Shown here: in pieces, positions 35,442 to 43,643 of the stretch
How positions within the stretch are numbered: the stretch's first letter is position 1
Layout of the letters: each line of letters starts with the position of its first letter
Position numbers and translations under genes: made by a program
Source of the DNA: a bacterium
GTDB lineage: Bacteria; JACRDZ01; JAQUKH01
Direction of reading: 5' to 3'
Length of the DNA: 43,777 nt
Assembly: GCA_028719205.1 (NCBI GenBank)
Contig: JAQUKH010000024.1
Coordinates: forward strand, 1 to 43,777
Notes under the pieces: model-generated
Seen by the model: the letters and a program-made list of their open reading frames with translations, nothing else
Databases searched by the model: none
What the model was told of the DNA's origin: nothing

Positions 35442-37145
35442 ATGAAGAATAAAATAAAATATTTTTCAGCTTTTTTAGCGGTACTGCTTTTATTTTCATG
35501 CGCCAGAAAAGAAAACAAAGTAAAAGCCGGGCCTGATAGCCGGTTTGGCGGTAAAATAGTTATAAGTTCAGTAAGCGATCCCAAATCGTTCAATCCGATC
35601 ATGGCAAAAGAAACGTCAACAACACACGCGATCGGATGGTGTTTTGAAGGGCTTACTGAAACGGATGGGGTAACCACTGAGGTAAAACCGTGCCTGGCTG
35701 AAAGCTGGCAGATCTCGCCTGATGGTTTAGAATGGATTTTTAAACTTCGCAAAGATGTAAAATGGTTTGACGGAAAACAATTTACCGCTGATGATGTAAT
35801 TTTTACATTTGATAAATTAATTTATAATGATGATATTCCTTCCTCAAGCCGTGATATTTTTACGATTGACGGCAAAGAAATAAAAACCGTAAAGATCGAT
35901 GATTTTACAATAAAATTCATTTTATCAAAACCCTTCGCGCCTTTCCTGCGACAGCTTAACCAGGAAATATTGCCTAAACACATCCTGGAAAAATCAGTAC
36001 AGGAAAAAAAGTTCACTTCGACATGGGGTGTAAACTCGAATCCATTGGAGATCATAGGAACAGGCCCGTTTTATCTTAAAGAATATGTTCCAAGCCAGAA
36101 ACTGATCTTAGAAAAAAATCCGTATTACTGGAGGAAAGATAAGGATGGAAAACAATTACCTTATCTGGATCAGCTGGTGATTCTTATCGTGCCGGATCAG
36201 GACGCGGACCTTTTAAAATTCCAGTCAGGTGAAATAGATATTTTATCACCACGCGGACAGGATTTCTCCTTGCTTAAATCGAAAGAAAAAGAAGAAGATT
36301 TTACGCTCTATAACTGCGGGCCTACATTTGGAACCAATTTCCTTGTATTCAATCAAAATCCGGCCGCGGTTAAACACCCGAAGATCGATTGGTTTACAAA
36401 TGTTGATTTCCGCCGGGCCGCAGCGTATCTGATCGATAAAAATTCAATAATAAATAATGTTATGTCGGGGCTGGCATTTCCGCAGAATTCAGCAATGGAA
36501 AAGGCCGCTGTATTTTTCTATAATGATAATGTGAAAAAATATGATTATAATATTCCTAAAGCTAAAGGGATCTTATCGGCCTCGGGTTTTACAGATAAAA
36601 ATAAAGATGGATTTTTAGAGGATAAAAACGGGAATACTGTAGAGTTTACGATACTTACAAACAGTGAGAATAAGGAACGCGAACAGATGGGAAATATTAT
36701 AGCTGATGACCTGCGGAAGGCAGGTATTAAAGTGAATTTTGCTCCGGTTCAGTTTAATACTTTAGTCAGTAAACTTGATAATCCTCCGTTTGACTGGGAT
36801 GCGATCCTTATCGGCCTGACAGGCGGAGTCGAACCTCATAGCGGAATGAATGTCTGGATGTCTTCTGGACAATTGCACATGTGGTATCCAAGGCAAAAGA
36901 AGCCGGCTACAACATGGGAAAAAGAAATAGATGACCTGTTTACCCGCGGGGCAAGCGAGTTAAATGAAGAAAAACGCAGGCAGATCTATTTTCGCTGGCA
37001 GGAGATCGCTGCCGAACAGCTTCCTTTTATCTACACGGTTAATCCCGCCGCTATTTACGCAGTCAGAAACAAATTCGGTAACCTTCACCCCACCGCCTTT
37101 GGAGGCGTAACCCATAATATCTGGGAATTTTACCTGAATAAATAA
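35442..37145 (+). CDS. Family 5 (peptide/nickel-type) ABC substrate-binding lipoprotein, 567 aa
   Basis: A lipoprotein signal with lipobox LLFSC (Cys20) is followed by a full SBP_bac_5 domain. It begins KIVISSVSDPKSFNPIMAKET, includes the CLAESWQISPDGLEWIFKLRKDVKWFDGKQFTADDV landmark and has GTGPFYLKEY. It captures oligopeptides or similar ligands in the periplasm for permeases of the DppB/DppC kind. Those are encoded downstream at 40775 and 41783, beyond an unrelated dockerin gene. The ATG lies one base after the secG stop. Ligand unknown. Confidence 0.92.
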   Translation: MKNKIKYFSAFLAVLLLFSCARKENKVKAGPDSRFGGKIVISSVSDPKSFNPIMAKETSTTHAIGWCFEGLTETDGVTTEVKPCLAESWQISPDGLEWIFKLRKDVKWFDGKQFTADDVIFTFDKLIYNDDIPSSSRDIFTIDGKEIKTVKIDDFTIKFILSKPFAPFLRQLNQEILPKHILEKSVQEKKFTSTWGVNSNPLEIIGTGPFYLKEYVPSQKLILEKNPYYWRKDKDGKQLPYLDQLVILIVPDQDADLLKFQSGEIDILSPRGQDFSLLKSKEKEEDFTLYNCGPTFGTNFLVFNQNPAAVKHPKIDWFTNVDFRRAAAYLIDKNSIINNVMSGLAFPQNSAMEKAAVFFYNDNVKKYDYNIPKAKGILSASGFTDKNKDGFLEDKNGNTVEFTILTNSENKEREQMGNIIADDLRKAGIKVNFAPVQFNTLVSKLDNPPFDWDAILIGLTGGVEPHSGMNVWMSSGQLHMWYPRQKKPATTWEKEIDDLFTRGASELNEEKRRQIYFRWQEIAAEQLPFIYTVNPAAIYAVRNKFGNLHPTAFGGVTHNIWEFYLNK

Positions 37146-37307
37146 TAAAATATTTTCCTCATCGTATCAAAATTCTATTCAAAATTATCATACCTAAAAT
37201 ATTCGTTTACGGTCAAAAAAATTTGGTATATAGAATAATCACGGTTAAATATAAATTTAATATAAAAATTGTAAAATCAATTTAATGCCGGAGGTGTGTG
37301 AAATATT

Positions 37308-40300
37308 ATGAAAATTAAATATGTTCTATTTTTATTTTTGATTTTATCAGTAAAAACTGTTTTTACTGCAGCTCCTGTAATTGAGTCAATATCGCCTGTT
37401 TCAGGTTACAACGATGAATTTACAAACATAACTATCAACGGCCAGAATTTTGATTCAGCCTGCAGGGTATCTATAAGTTCCGGAAGTTTTTATTTAAAAG
37501 GGACATATAATACCCCGGGACGCGCGTATGGCGTATATGTAAATGGGAATTATGCTTATGTTGCGTATGAAACCTCCGGTTTAGAAATAATTGATATCAG
37601 TAATCCGGCAAGTCCGAGTTTAACAGGGACATATAATACGCCGGGAAGAGCTTTAGGAGTATATGTAAATGGGAATTACGCCTATGTTGCGGATGATACT
37701 ACCGGTTTACAGATAATCGATATAAGTGATCCGGCAAACCCGATTTTAAAAGGGACATATAATACGCCGGGAAATGCTATAGGCGTATATGTAAATGGGA
37801 ATTATGCTTATGTAGCGGATTTAGGTTCCGGTTTGCAAATAATCGATATAAGTGATCCGGCTAGTCCAACCTTAAAGGGAACTTATGATACGCCAGGAAA
37901 TGCTATAGGAGTATATGTAAATAATATAAATGCAGATACTACTTACGCGTATGTGGCAGATGATGATTCCGGTTTGAAAATAATTGATGTGAGTGATCCG
38001 GCAAACCCGATTTTAAAAGGGACATATAATACTCCTGGATATGCAGAAGGAGTATATATAAATGGGAATTATGCATATGTAGCGGATTTTGGCTCCGGTT
38101 TAGAAATAATCGATATAAGTAATCCGGCAAGCCCGATTTTAAAGGGGACATATAATACGCCTGGAAATGCTATAGGAGTACATGTAAATGGAAATTATGC
38201 ATATGTAGCGGATTTTAGTTCCGGTTTACAAATAATAGATATAAGTGATCCGGCAAACCCGATTTTAAAAGGGACATATAATACGCCTGGATATTCTGTA
38301 GGAGTATATGTAAATGGGGATTATGCATATGTAGCAGATTTAGATTCCGGTTTACAAATAATCAATATAGGTAATTTATCAAGTTCGAGTTTAAAAGGGA
38401 CATATAATACACCGGGATACGCGGAGGGAGTGTATGTAAATGGGGATTATGCGTATGTAGCGGATTTTGGTTCCGGTTTACAAATAATAGATATAAGTGA
38501 TCCGGCAAACCCGATTTTAAAAGGGACATATAATACGCCTGGATACGCGGAAGGAGTGTATGTAAATGGGGATTATGCGTATGTAGCGGATTATGGTTCC
38601 GGTTTACAAATAATAGATATAAGTGATCCGGCAAATCCGATTTTAAAAGGGACATATAATACACCGGGATATGCGTATGGGGTATATATAAAGGGGAATT
38701 ATGCATATATTGCGGATGGTATTTCCGGTTTACAGATAATAGATATAAGTGATCCGGCAAACCCGATTTTAAAAGGGACATATAATACACCTGGAAATGC
38801 TATAGGAGTATATACGGATGGTGATTATGCATATGTAGCGGATTTTGATTTCGGTTTACAAATAATAGACGTAAGCAATCCGGCAGGCCCGATTTTAAAA
38901 GGAACATATAATACACCGGGGAATGTGTATGCGGTATATATAAAGGGAAATTATGCGTATGCTGCGGATGATACTGCCGGTTTACAAATAATCGATATAA
39001 GTGATCCGGCAAACCCGAGTTTAAAGGGGACATATGATACGCCGGGAAATGCTTCGGGAGTGGATATAAGCGGGAATTATGTATATGTAGCGGATTTTAG
39101 TTCCGGTTTACAAATAATTGATATAAGCAATCCGGAAAATCCAAGTTTAAAAGGAAGCATCGATACTATGGGATATTCTATGAAAGTATATGTAAATGGG
39201 AATTATGTATATATAGCGGATTTTGATTCCGGTTTACAAATAATCCAAAAAATAAGCGCAGGGAGTGAATGTGGAAATATTATATATAATGATTCAACTT
39301 CGATGACCGCGGATGTTTTAACGCGATTATGCCCGGGTAAATATAACATAACAGTGACAAACACAAATGGAGAACAAGGGATTTTATATAATTGTTTTGA
39401 TGTGTTGCAGGGAATAACAGTAAATAACGCGCCAATATTTGATCCGACAGGAAACAAGATAGTAAATGAGTATGAAACACTAAGCTTTACAATAACAGGT
39501 TCTGATCCGGACGCAGATATTGTATTTTATGAGGAATCAAATTTACCGGATGGAGCAAATTTTAATACAAATACTAAAAAATTTACATGGAAACCGAATT
39601 ATTTACAACAAGGCCTATATTATGTGAATTTCGGTATTTATGACGGTGAATTGGCCGGATATGAGACAATAAGTATAACAGTTAACAATATAGATATTCC
39701 GCCAACAGTAACGTTAATTGCCGCTGAAACAACTGGAGTCGCTCCGCTGACAGTGAACTTTACGGCAAACGCGCATGATCCGAATGGAACAATAATAAAT
39801 TATGAGTGGGATCTGGACGGGAATGGGAGTTATGAAACAAGCACAACAGGAAATACACATTCATATACATATAGTACAACTGGAACATATAACGCGAAAG
39901 TGAGGGTAACCGATAATGATAGCGCAGCAGCTATAGATACTGAAACAATAACAGTAAATAATCCGCCTAATCAGCTTCCAACGGTAACCCTGATAGCTGA
40001 TAAAACAACGGGAGTAATCCCGCTGACAGTGAACTTTACGGCAAACGCGCATGATCCGAATGGAACAATAATAAATTATGAGTGGGATCTGGACGGGAAC
40101 GGGAGTTATGAAACAAGCACAACAGGAAATACACATTCATATAAATATAGTACAACTGGAACATATAACGCGAAAGTGAGGGTAACCGATAATGATAGCG
40201 CAGCAGCGATAGATACTGAAACAATAACAGTAAATAATCCGCCTAATCAGCTTCCAACAGTAACACTGATAGCAGGTAAAACAACAGGAGTAAGTCCGCT

Positions 40301-40727
40301 GACAGTGGACTTTACGGCAGATACGTTTGATCCAGACGCAACAATAATAAATTACGAGTGGGATCTGGACGGGAATGGGAGTTATGAAACAAGCACAATA
40401 GAAAACACATATTCATATACATATAATATTGCAGGAACTTACAATACAAAAGTAAGGGTAACAGACAATGACAAGGTAACAGCAATAGATACTAAAACAA
40501 TAACAGTGTCGCGACCGAAGAATAATTTGCCATTAGGTAATATTGACATAAGTTCCCCCGGTTCATCCGACCGTGTTGACGGGCATGATCTATATGTATT
40601 AGGCAAGGCATTCGGGGCTCAGCCCGGGTATTCCAACTGGAATATTTTAGCTGATCTTGATGAGAATAATATCATTGACGGGAATGACCTTATAATATTC
40701 GCAGGGAATTTCGGGAAAAAGAATTAA
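37308..40727 (+). CDS. Giant secreted repeat protein: split IPT domain, 14 LVIVD repeats, three PKD domains and dockerin, 1139 aa
   Basis: Order: signal peptide (~1-21); first half of an IPT/TIG domain (~23-60, PVIESISPVSGYNDEFTNI to RVSISSG); 14 LVIVD repeats of 42 residues (65 to ~650; unit core NGNYAYVAD..SGLQIIDISDPANP, repeat 4 has a 5-residue insert); IPT second half (~660-710, STSMTADVLTRLCPGKYNITV); a cadherin/Ig-like domain (~715-798, SDPDADIVFYEES); three PKD domains (~799-1067, YEWDLDGNGSYE); dockerin (~1077-1139) close to that of the subtilase. Fourteen repeats could form two seven-bladed propellers. No catalytic domain is seen, so it is probably a binding or scaffold-like surface protein. 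GGAGGTG is the ribosome-binding site. It lies between an ABC binding protein and its permeases. Confidence 0.9.
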   Translation: MKIKYVLFLFLILSVKTVFTAAPVIESISPVSGYNDEFTNITINGQNFDSACRVSISSGSFYLKGTYNTPGRAYGVYVNGNYAYVAYETSGLEIIDISNPASPSLTGTYNTPGRALGVYVNGNYAYVADDTTGLQIIDISDPANPILKGTYNTPGNAIGVYVNGNYAYVADLGSGLQIIDISDPASPTLKGTYDTPGNAIGVYVNNINADTTYAYVADDDSGLKIIDVSDPANPILKGTYNTPGYAEGVYINGNYAYVADFGSGLEIIDISNPASPILKGTYNTPGNAIGVHVNGNYAYVADFSSGLQIIDISDPANPILKGTYNTPGYSVGVYVNGDYAYVADLDSGLQIINIGNLSSSSLKGTYNTPGYAEGVYVNGDYAYVADFGSGLQIIDISDPANPILKGTYNTPGYAEGVYVNGDYAYVADYGSGLQIIDISDPANPILKGTYNTPGYAYGVYIKGNYAYIADGISGLQIIDISDPANPILKGTYNTPGNAIGVYTDGDYAYVADFDFGLQIIDVSNPAGPILKGTYNTPGNVYAVYIKGNYAYAADDTAGLQIIDISDPANPSLKGTYDTPGNASGVDISGNYVYVADFSSGLQIIDISNPENPSLKGSIDTMGYSMKVYVNGNYVYIADFDSGLQIIQKISAGSECGNIIYNDSTSMTADVLTRLCPGKYNITVTNTNGEQGILYNCFDVLQGITVNNAPIFDPTGNKIVNEYETLSFTITGSDPDADIVFYEESNLPDGANFNTNTKKFTWKPNYLQQGLYYVNFGIYDGELAGYETISITVNNIDIPPTVTLIAAETTGVAPLTVNFTANAHDPNGTIINYEWDLDGNGSYETSTTGNTHSYTYSTTGTYNAKVRVTDNDSAAAIDTETITVNNPPNQLPTVTLIADKTTGVIPLTVNFTANAHDPNGTIINYEWDLDGNGSYETSTTGNTHSYKYSTTGTYNAKVRVTDNDSAAAIDTETITVNNPPNQLPTVTLIAGKTTGVSPLTVDFTADTFDPDATIINYEWDLDGNGSYETSTIENTYSYTYNIAGTYNTKVRVTDNDKVTAIDTKTITVSRPKNNLPLGNIDISSPGSSDRVDGHDLYVLGKAFGAQPGYSNWNILADLDENNIIDGNDLIIFAGNFGKKN
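37500..39250 (+). repeat. Tandem array of fourteen ~126-bp LVIVD-coding repeats
   Basis: Units begin with GGGACATATAATAC-like DNA every 126 bases, except the fourth, which is 141. Neighbouring units such as the eighth and ninth differ at only about five positions, so the array is recent or homogenised and may vary in copy number between strains. Confidence 0.88.
39702..40511 (+). repeat. Three 276-bp PKD-coding repeats
   Basis: Unit starts at 39702, 39978 and 40254 are exactly 276 bases (92 codons) apart. The first two are nearly identical over more than 200 bases; the third has diverged more. This indicates recent duplication. Confidence 0.88.
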
Positions 40728-40755
40728 ATAAATATTACAATAAAATTGCGAAATT

Positions 40756-40764
40756 TGGTAAAAT
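40756..40764 (+). promoter_or_regulatory. Extended -10 promoter abutting the DppB-like permease start
   Basis: TGG-TAAAAT (40756-40764) ends 10 bases before ATG 40775 and no Shine-Dalgarno lies between. The arrangement matches uvrA and suggests a leaderless message starting just at the gene. Confidence 0.45.
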
Positions 40765-40774
40765 AAACCAAATT

Positions 40775-41737
40775 ATGTTTGCATATATCCGCCGTAGAAT
40801 TATCCATATGATCCCTTTGCTTATCGGGATCACTTTTTTTTCCTTTCTTATCATCCAGATGGCCCCCGGTGATTTTTTTGACCAGCTTAAATTAAATCCC
40901 CAAATATCAAGAGTTACACTGGAAAAAATGCGGCAGGAATTTGGACTGGATAAGCCATGGGTTGTTCAGTATTTTCATTGGTTAAAAAATATTTTAAAAT
41001 TGGATTTTGGGTATTCATTTACCTATCATGTTCCTGTATTTGACCTGGTTAAGGAACGGGCGTGGAACACATTTGTTTTAGCCTTTTTAAGCATGATCTT
41101 TATATGGCTTTTAGCTATTCCAATGGGGGTAGTTTCAGCGGTAAAAAAAAATACTATATCGGACAAACTTCTTTCTATACTTGCTTTTTTAGGAATGTCC
41201 ATACCAAGTTTTTTTCTTGCTTTTATTTTTATATTTATCGCGGCTAAAACAGGCTGGCTGCCTATTGGAGGGGTAGTTAGCCTTGATCATGATAATTTGA
41301 GCGTTTTTGGCAAAACAATTGATTATCTGAGACATATCATTATTCCCATTAGCGTTTTGGTTGTTGGAGGATTGGCGGGCCTGATGCGTTTGATGAGGGC
41401 GAATATGCTTGAGGTTTTAAGAAGTCAATACATTACCACTGCTCGCGCAAAAGGGCTTCCTGAATATCTTGTGGTCTACAAACACGCGTTGAGAAATGCC
41501 ATTAATCCTCTGGTTACAATTTTTGGCTATGAAATTTCGGGATTGTTAAGCGGCGCGGCATTAATAGAAACTGTTACCTCCTGGCCGGGATTAGGCCGTT
41601 TGATGCTTGACGCGGTGTTCAGTCAGGATCTATATCTTGTTATGGGAAGCCTTGTTATGAGTGCAGTCCTTTTATTAATTGGAAATTTAATTGCTGATAT
41701 TTTGCTTTTAATTGTTGACCCGAGGATAAGGCAGTAA
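40775..41737 (+). CDS. Peptide-type ABC transporter permease, DppB/OppB-like, 320 aa
   Basis: Six membrane helices of the BPD_transp_1 type. It has the family N-terminus (YIRRRIIHMIPLLIGITFFSFLI, QMAPGD), the periplasmic EFGLDKPWVVQYFHWL loop and the cytoplasmic EAA loop TARAKGLPEYLVVYKHALRN that contacts the ATPase. The end VDPRIRQ is standard. It forms a heterodimer with the next gene product. No ribosome-binding site is evident. ATPase genes of the DppD/DppF kind are absent from the window. Confidence 0.93.
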   Translation: MFAYIRRRIIHMIPLLIGITFFSFLIIQMAPGDFFDQLKLNPQISRVTLEKMRQEFGLDKPWVVQYFHWLKNILKLDFGYSFTYHVPVFDLVKERAWNTFVLAFLSMIFIWLLAIPMGVVSAVKKNTISDKLLSILAFLGMSIPSFFLAFIFIFIAAKTGWLPIGGVVSLDHDNLSVFGKTIDYLRHIIIPISVLVVGGLAGLMRLMRANMLEVLRSQYITTARAKGLPEYLVVYKHALRNAINPLVTIFGYEISGLLSGAALIETVTSWPGLGRLMLDAVFSQDLYLVMGSLVMSAVLLLIGNLIADILLLIVDPRIRQ

Positions 41738-41741
41738 AAAA

Positions 41742-41773
41742 GTCACAAGTATTTAAGGTCACAAGTCACAAGT
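41742..41773 (+). repeat. Triple GTCACAAGT short repeat between permease genes
   Basis: GTCACAAGT occurs at 41742, 41758 and 41765; the last two copies share GT. It fills the 45-base gap before the second permease, ahead of its AGGAAGA ribosome-binding site. Function unknown. Confidence 0.6.
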
Positions 41774-41782
41774 TAGGAAGAA

Positions 41783-42835
41783 ATGCTTAAAAAATTGTTT
41801 AAAAAACATAAATTGGCGGCTTTTGGCGCGGTAATTCTATTTATTCTTTATTTTTGCGCTATATTCGCGGATTTTATTTCGCCTTACAGGTACGATGTGC
41901 AGAACCGTGATAAAAATTATCATCCGCCGACAGGAATCCATTTTTTTGACAGCGAAATGAAATTTTATATCAGTCCTTTTATTTATGGAACAGCGGGGGA
42001 GATGAATACTGAGACATATCAAAAAAAATATGTAATTAATTATCAGGAAAAATATTTTATAAAATTATTTGTAAAAGGGGATGAACATTTAATTTTTGGG
42101 ATTTTTAAGACAAATATTCATTTATTCGGCGTTGATGAACCCGGCAGGATATTTATTTTTGGCAGTGATTATCTTGGCAGGGATATCTTTACAAGGATTT
42201 TATATGGAAGCAGGATATCTCTTTCAATAGGGCTGATAGGTGTTTTTATATCCTTTTTTATCGGAATGATAGTAGGGGGTATTTCGGGATATTTTGGAGG
42301 ATGGATTGATAATATTATAATGCGTTTTTGTGAAATAATAATGTCCTTCCCGCATTTTTATCTCCTTCTGGCATTGAGGGCCACCTTCCCGCCGAATTTA
42401 AACTCAGTTATAATTTACATTTTAATTATAATGGCTATGAGCTTTATTGAATGGGCCGGAATGGCACGAGTTGTAAGAGGGATGGTTCTTTCTTTACGGG
42501 AAGAAGAATATGTTTTAGGCGCGAGAGCTATCGGGGCAAGTCCGTGGAGAATTATATACCGCCATATTTTGCCAAATACAATGTCTTACGCGATTATATC
42601 CGCGACATTGAGCATACCGGGGTATATACTCGGAGAATCCGCTCTCAGCCTTCTATCCCTGGGGATTATGGAGCCTCAGGCAAGCTGGGGTAATATGCTT
42701 TCTGTCGCTAAAAGTGTTAATGTCCTGACTAATTTCCCATGGGTTCTTACGCCCGGGATTTTTATTTTTGCCGCGATTATGGCATTTAATTTTTTAGGCG
42801 ACGGATTGCGGGATATTTTCGATCCAAAGCAATAA
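41783..42835 (+). CDS. Peptide-type ABC transporter permease, DppC/OppC-like, 350 aa
   Basis: BPD_transp_1 permease with the OppC-type N-terminus (KKHKLAAFGAVILFILYFCAIFADFISPY) and a long periplasmic insert after TM1 (~35-125). It has FGSDYLGRDIFTRILYGSR and the EAA loop LGARAIGASPWRIIYRHILPN. It ends FLGDGLRDIFDPKQ, as usual for the family. It pairs with the DppB-like subunit 45 bases upstream. The extended periplasmic segment (MNTETYQKKYVINYQEK) resembles that of other long OppC proteins. Transport ligand unknown. Confidence 0.93.
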   Translation: MLKKLFKKHKLAAFGAVILFILYFCAIFADFISPYRYDVQNRDKNYHPPTGIHFFDSEMKFYISPFIYGTAGEMNTETYQKKYVINYQEKYFIKLFVKGDEHLIFGIFKTNIHLFGVDEPGRIFIFGSDYLGRDIFTRILYGSRISLSIGLIGVFISFFIGMIVGGISGYFGGWIDNIIMRFCEIIMSFPHFYLLLALRATFPPNLNSVIIYILIIMAMSFIEWAGMARVVRGMVLSLREEEYVLGARAIGASPWRIIYRHILPNTMSYAIISATLSIPGYILGESALSLLSLGIMEPQASWGNMLSVAKSVNVLTNFPWVLTPGIFIFAAIMAFNFLGDGLRDIFDPKQ

Positions 42836-42856
42836 CTCAGGGGATAAAGGCTTTGT

Positions 42857-43591
42857 TCAGGATTTAGGTTCATGTATTTCATGCCTTGGGAAACGCCTTC
42901 GATCAATTGCTTTCCTGCGAGCCATATTCAATTCGTTTTCGTTAGATAATTTGAAACTGTATTTTACTTCCAACTCAAACCATTTTGTTAAATGATTAAT
43001 TGCTCTTTGATGTATGATGAAAATCCATTGCTTGCTTTTAGAAAGTTTTTCACCGATACTGGAAAAACTTAAACCATCATTATAATGAAGCACAATTACA
43101 GTTTTTTCATCTTTGTCCAGCCGCTCAATCAGCATTTTTAGAATTTCTGCCTCTTGTTTTTCAGAGATCAGATCCAGCGGCATTTTTGCTTTATCATCAG
43201 CGATTATCTCATCAATGTTCATCGAGGCATCGCGTGAACTGTCAATCTTATTATCCAGTGAAATACATTCTGATAATTCTTTAGTGGCCATATGTCCCCT
43301 GCGTTCGGGGTCACGTGAGCGAAAATCTCTCCAGAGGTATTGTTCCGCCAATTTAATCGTCCACATAAGAAATATTTTATCCACATTGCCTTTATCAGGT
43401 ACTTTTACCGGATCAAATCTGGTCATAGCCTGCCAGGCTCCCGTAAGCAGTATTTGCCTGATATCCTGTTTGTCCATTCCGGGAGAAAAATAATGAGATG
43501 CTATTTTGACCAGTATAGGTTCAATTTCTTTCAGGACTGTTTCAATAGCTTTTCTGTTGCCTTGATTTGCCTGGAGGTATAATTCTTTCAT
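42857..43591 (-). CDS. Sigma-70 family RNA polymerase sigma factor (ECF-like), 244 aa
   Basis: Region 2 is recognisable around residues 40-95 (KQDIRQILLTGAWQAMTRFDP, then MWTIKLAEQYLWRDFRSRD). Region 4 is at ~165-215 (LDKDEKTVIVLHYNDGLSFSSIGEKLSKSKQWIFIIHQRAINHL), a helix-turn-helix that reads -35 DNA. An acidic linker separates them, and a basic tail (MARRKAIDRRRFPRH) extends beyond region 4. It may direct RNA polymerase to a special promoter set. No anti-sigma gene is adjacent. The start at 43591 lacks a well-placed ribosome-binding site (AAGGA is 13 bases away), so the N-terminus is uncertain. It follows bioF by 52 bases on the same strand. Confidence 0.75.
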   Translation of the reverse strand: MKELYLQANQGNRKAIETVLKEIEPILVKIASHYFSPGMDKQDIRQILLTGAWQAMTRFDPVKVPDKGNVDKIFLMWTIKLAEQYLWRDFRSRDPERRGHMATKELSECISLDNKIDSSRDASMNIDEIIADDKAKMPLDLISEKQEAEILKMLIERLDKDEKTVIVLHYNDGLSFSSIGEKLSKSKQWIFIIHQRAINHLTKWFELEVKYSFKLSNENELNMARRKAIDRRRFPRHEIHEPKS

Positions 43592-43643
43592 GGTTTAAAA
43601 TATATCCTTTTAGTTATTATCGGCTGAATATTGTAAAAACTTT

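Noticed and set aside
37939-39033. Long minus-strand open frames across the LVIVD array
   Set aside because: They are periodic shadows of the 126-bp repeats on the other strand, with no ribosome-binding sites or known domain.
37500-39250. Repeat array as a possible CRISPR or non-coding satellite
   Set aside because: Units are in frame, have a 126-base period without spacers and encode clear LVIVD repeats.
42826-42855. CAAAGC...GCTTTG inverted repeat at the end of the second permease gene
   Set aside because: Only 6 bp with an 18-base loop and no T-run; not convincing as a terminator.
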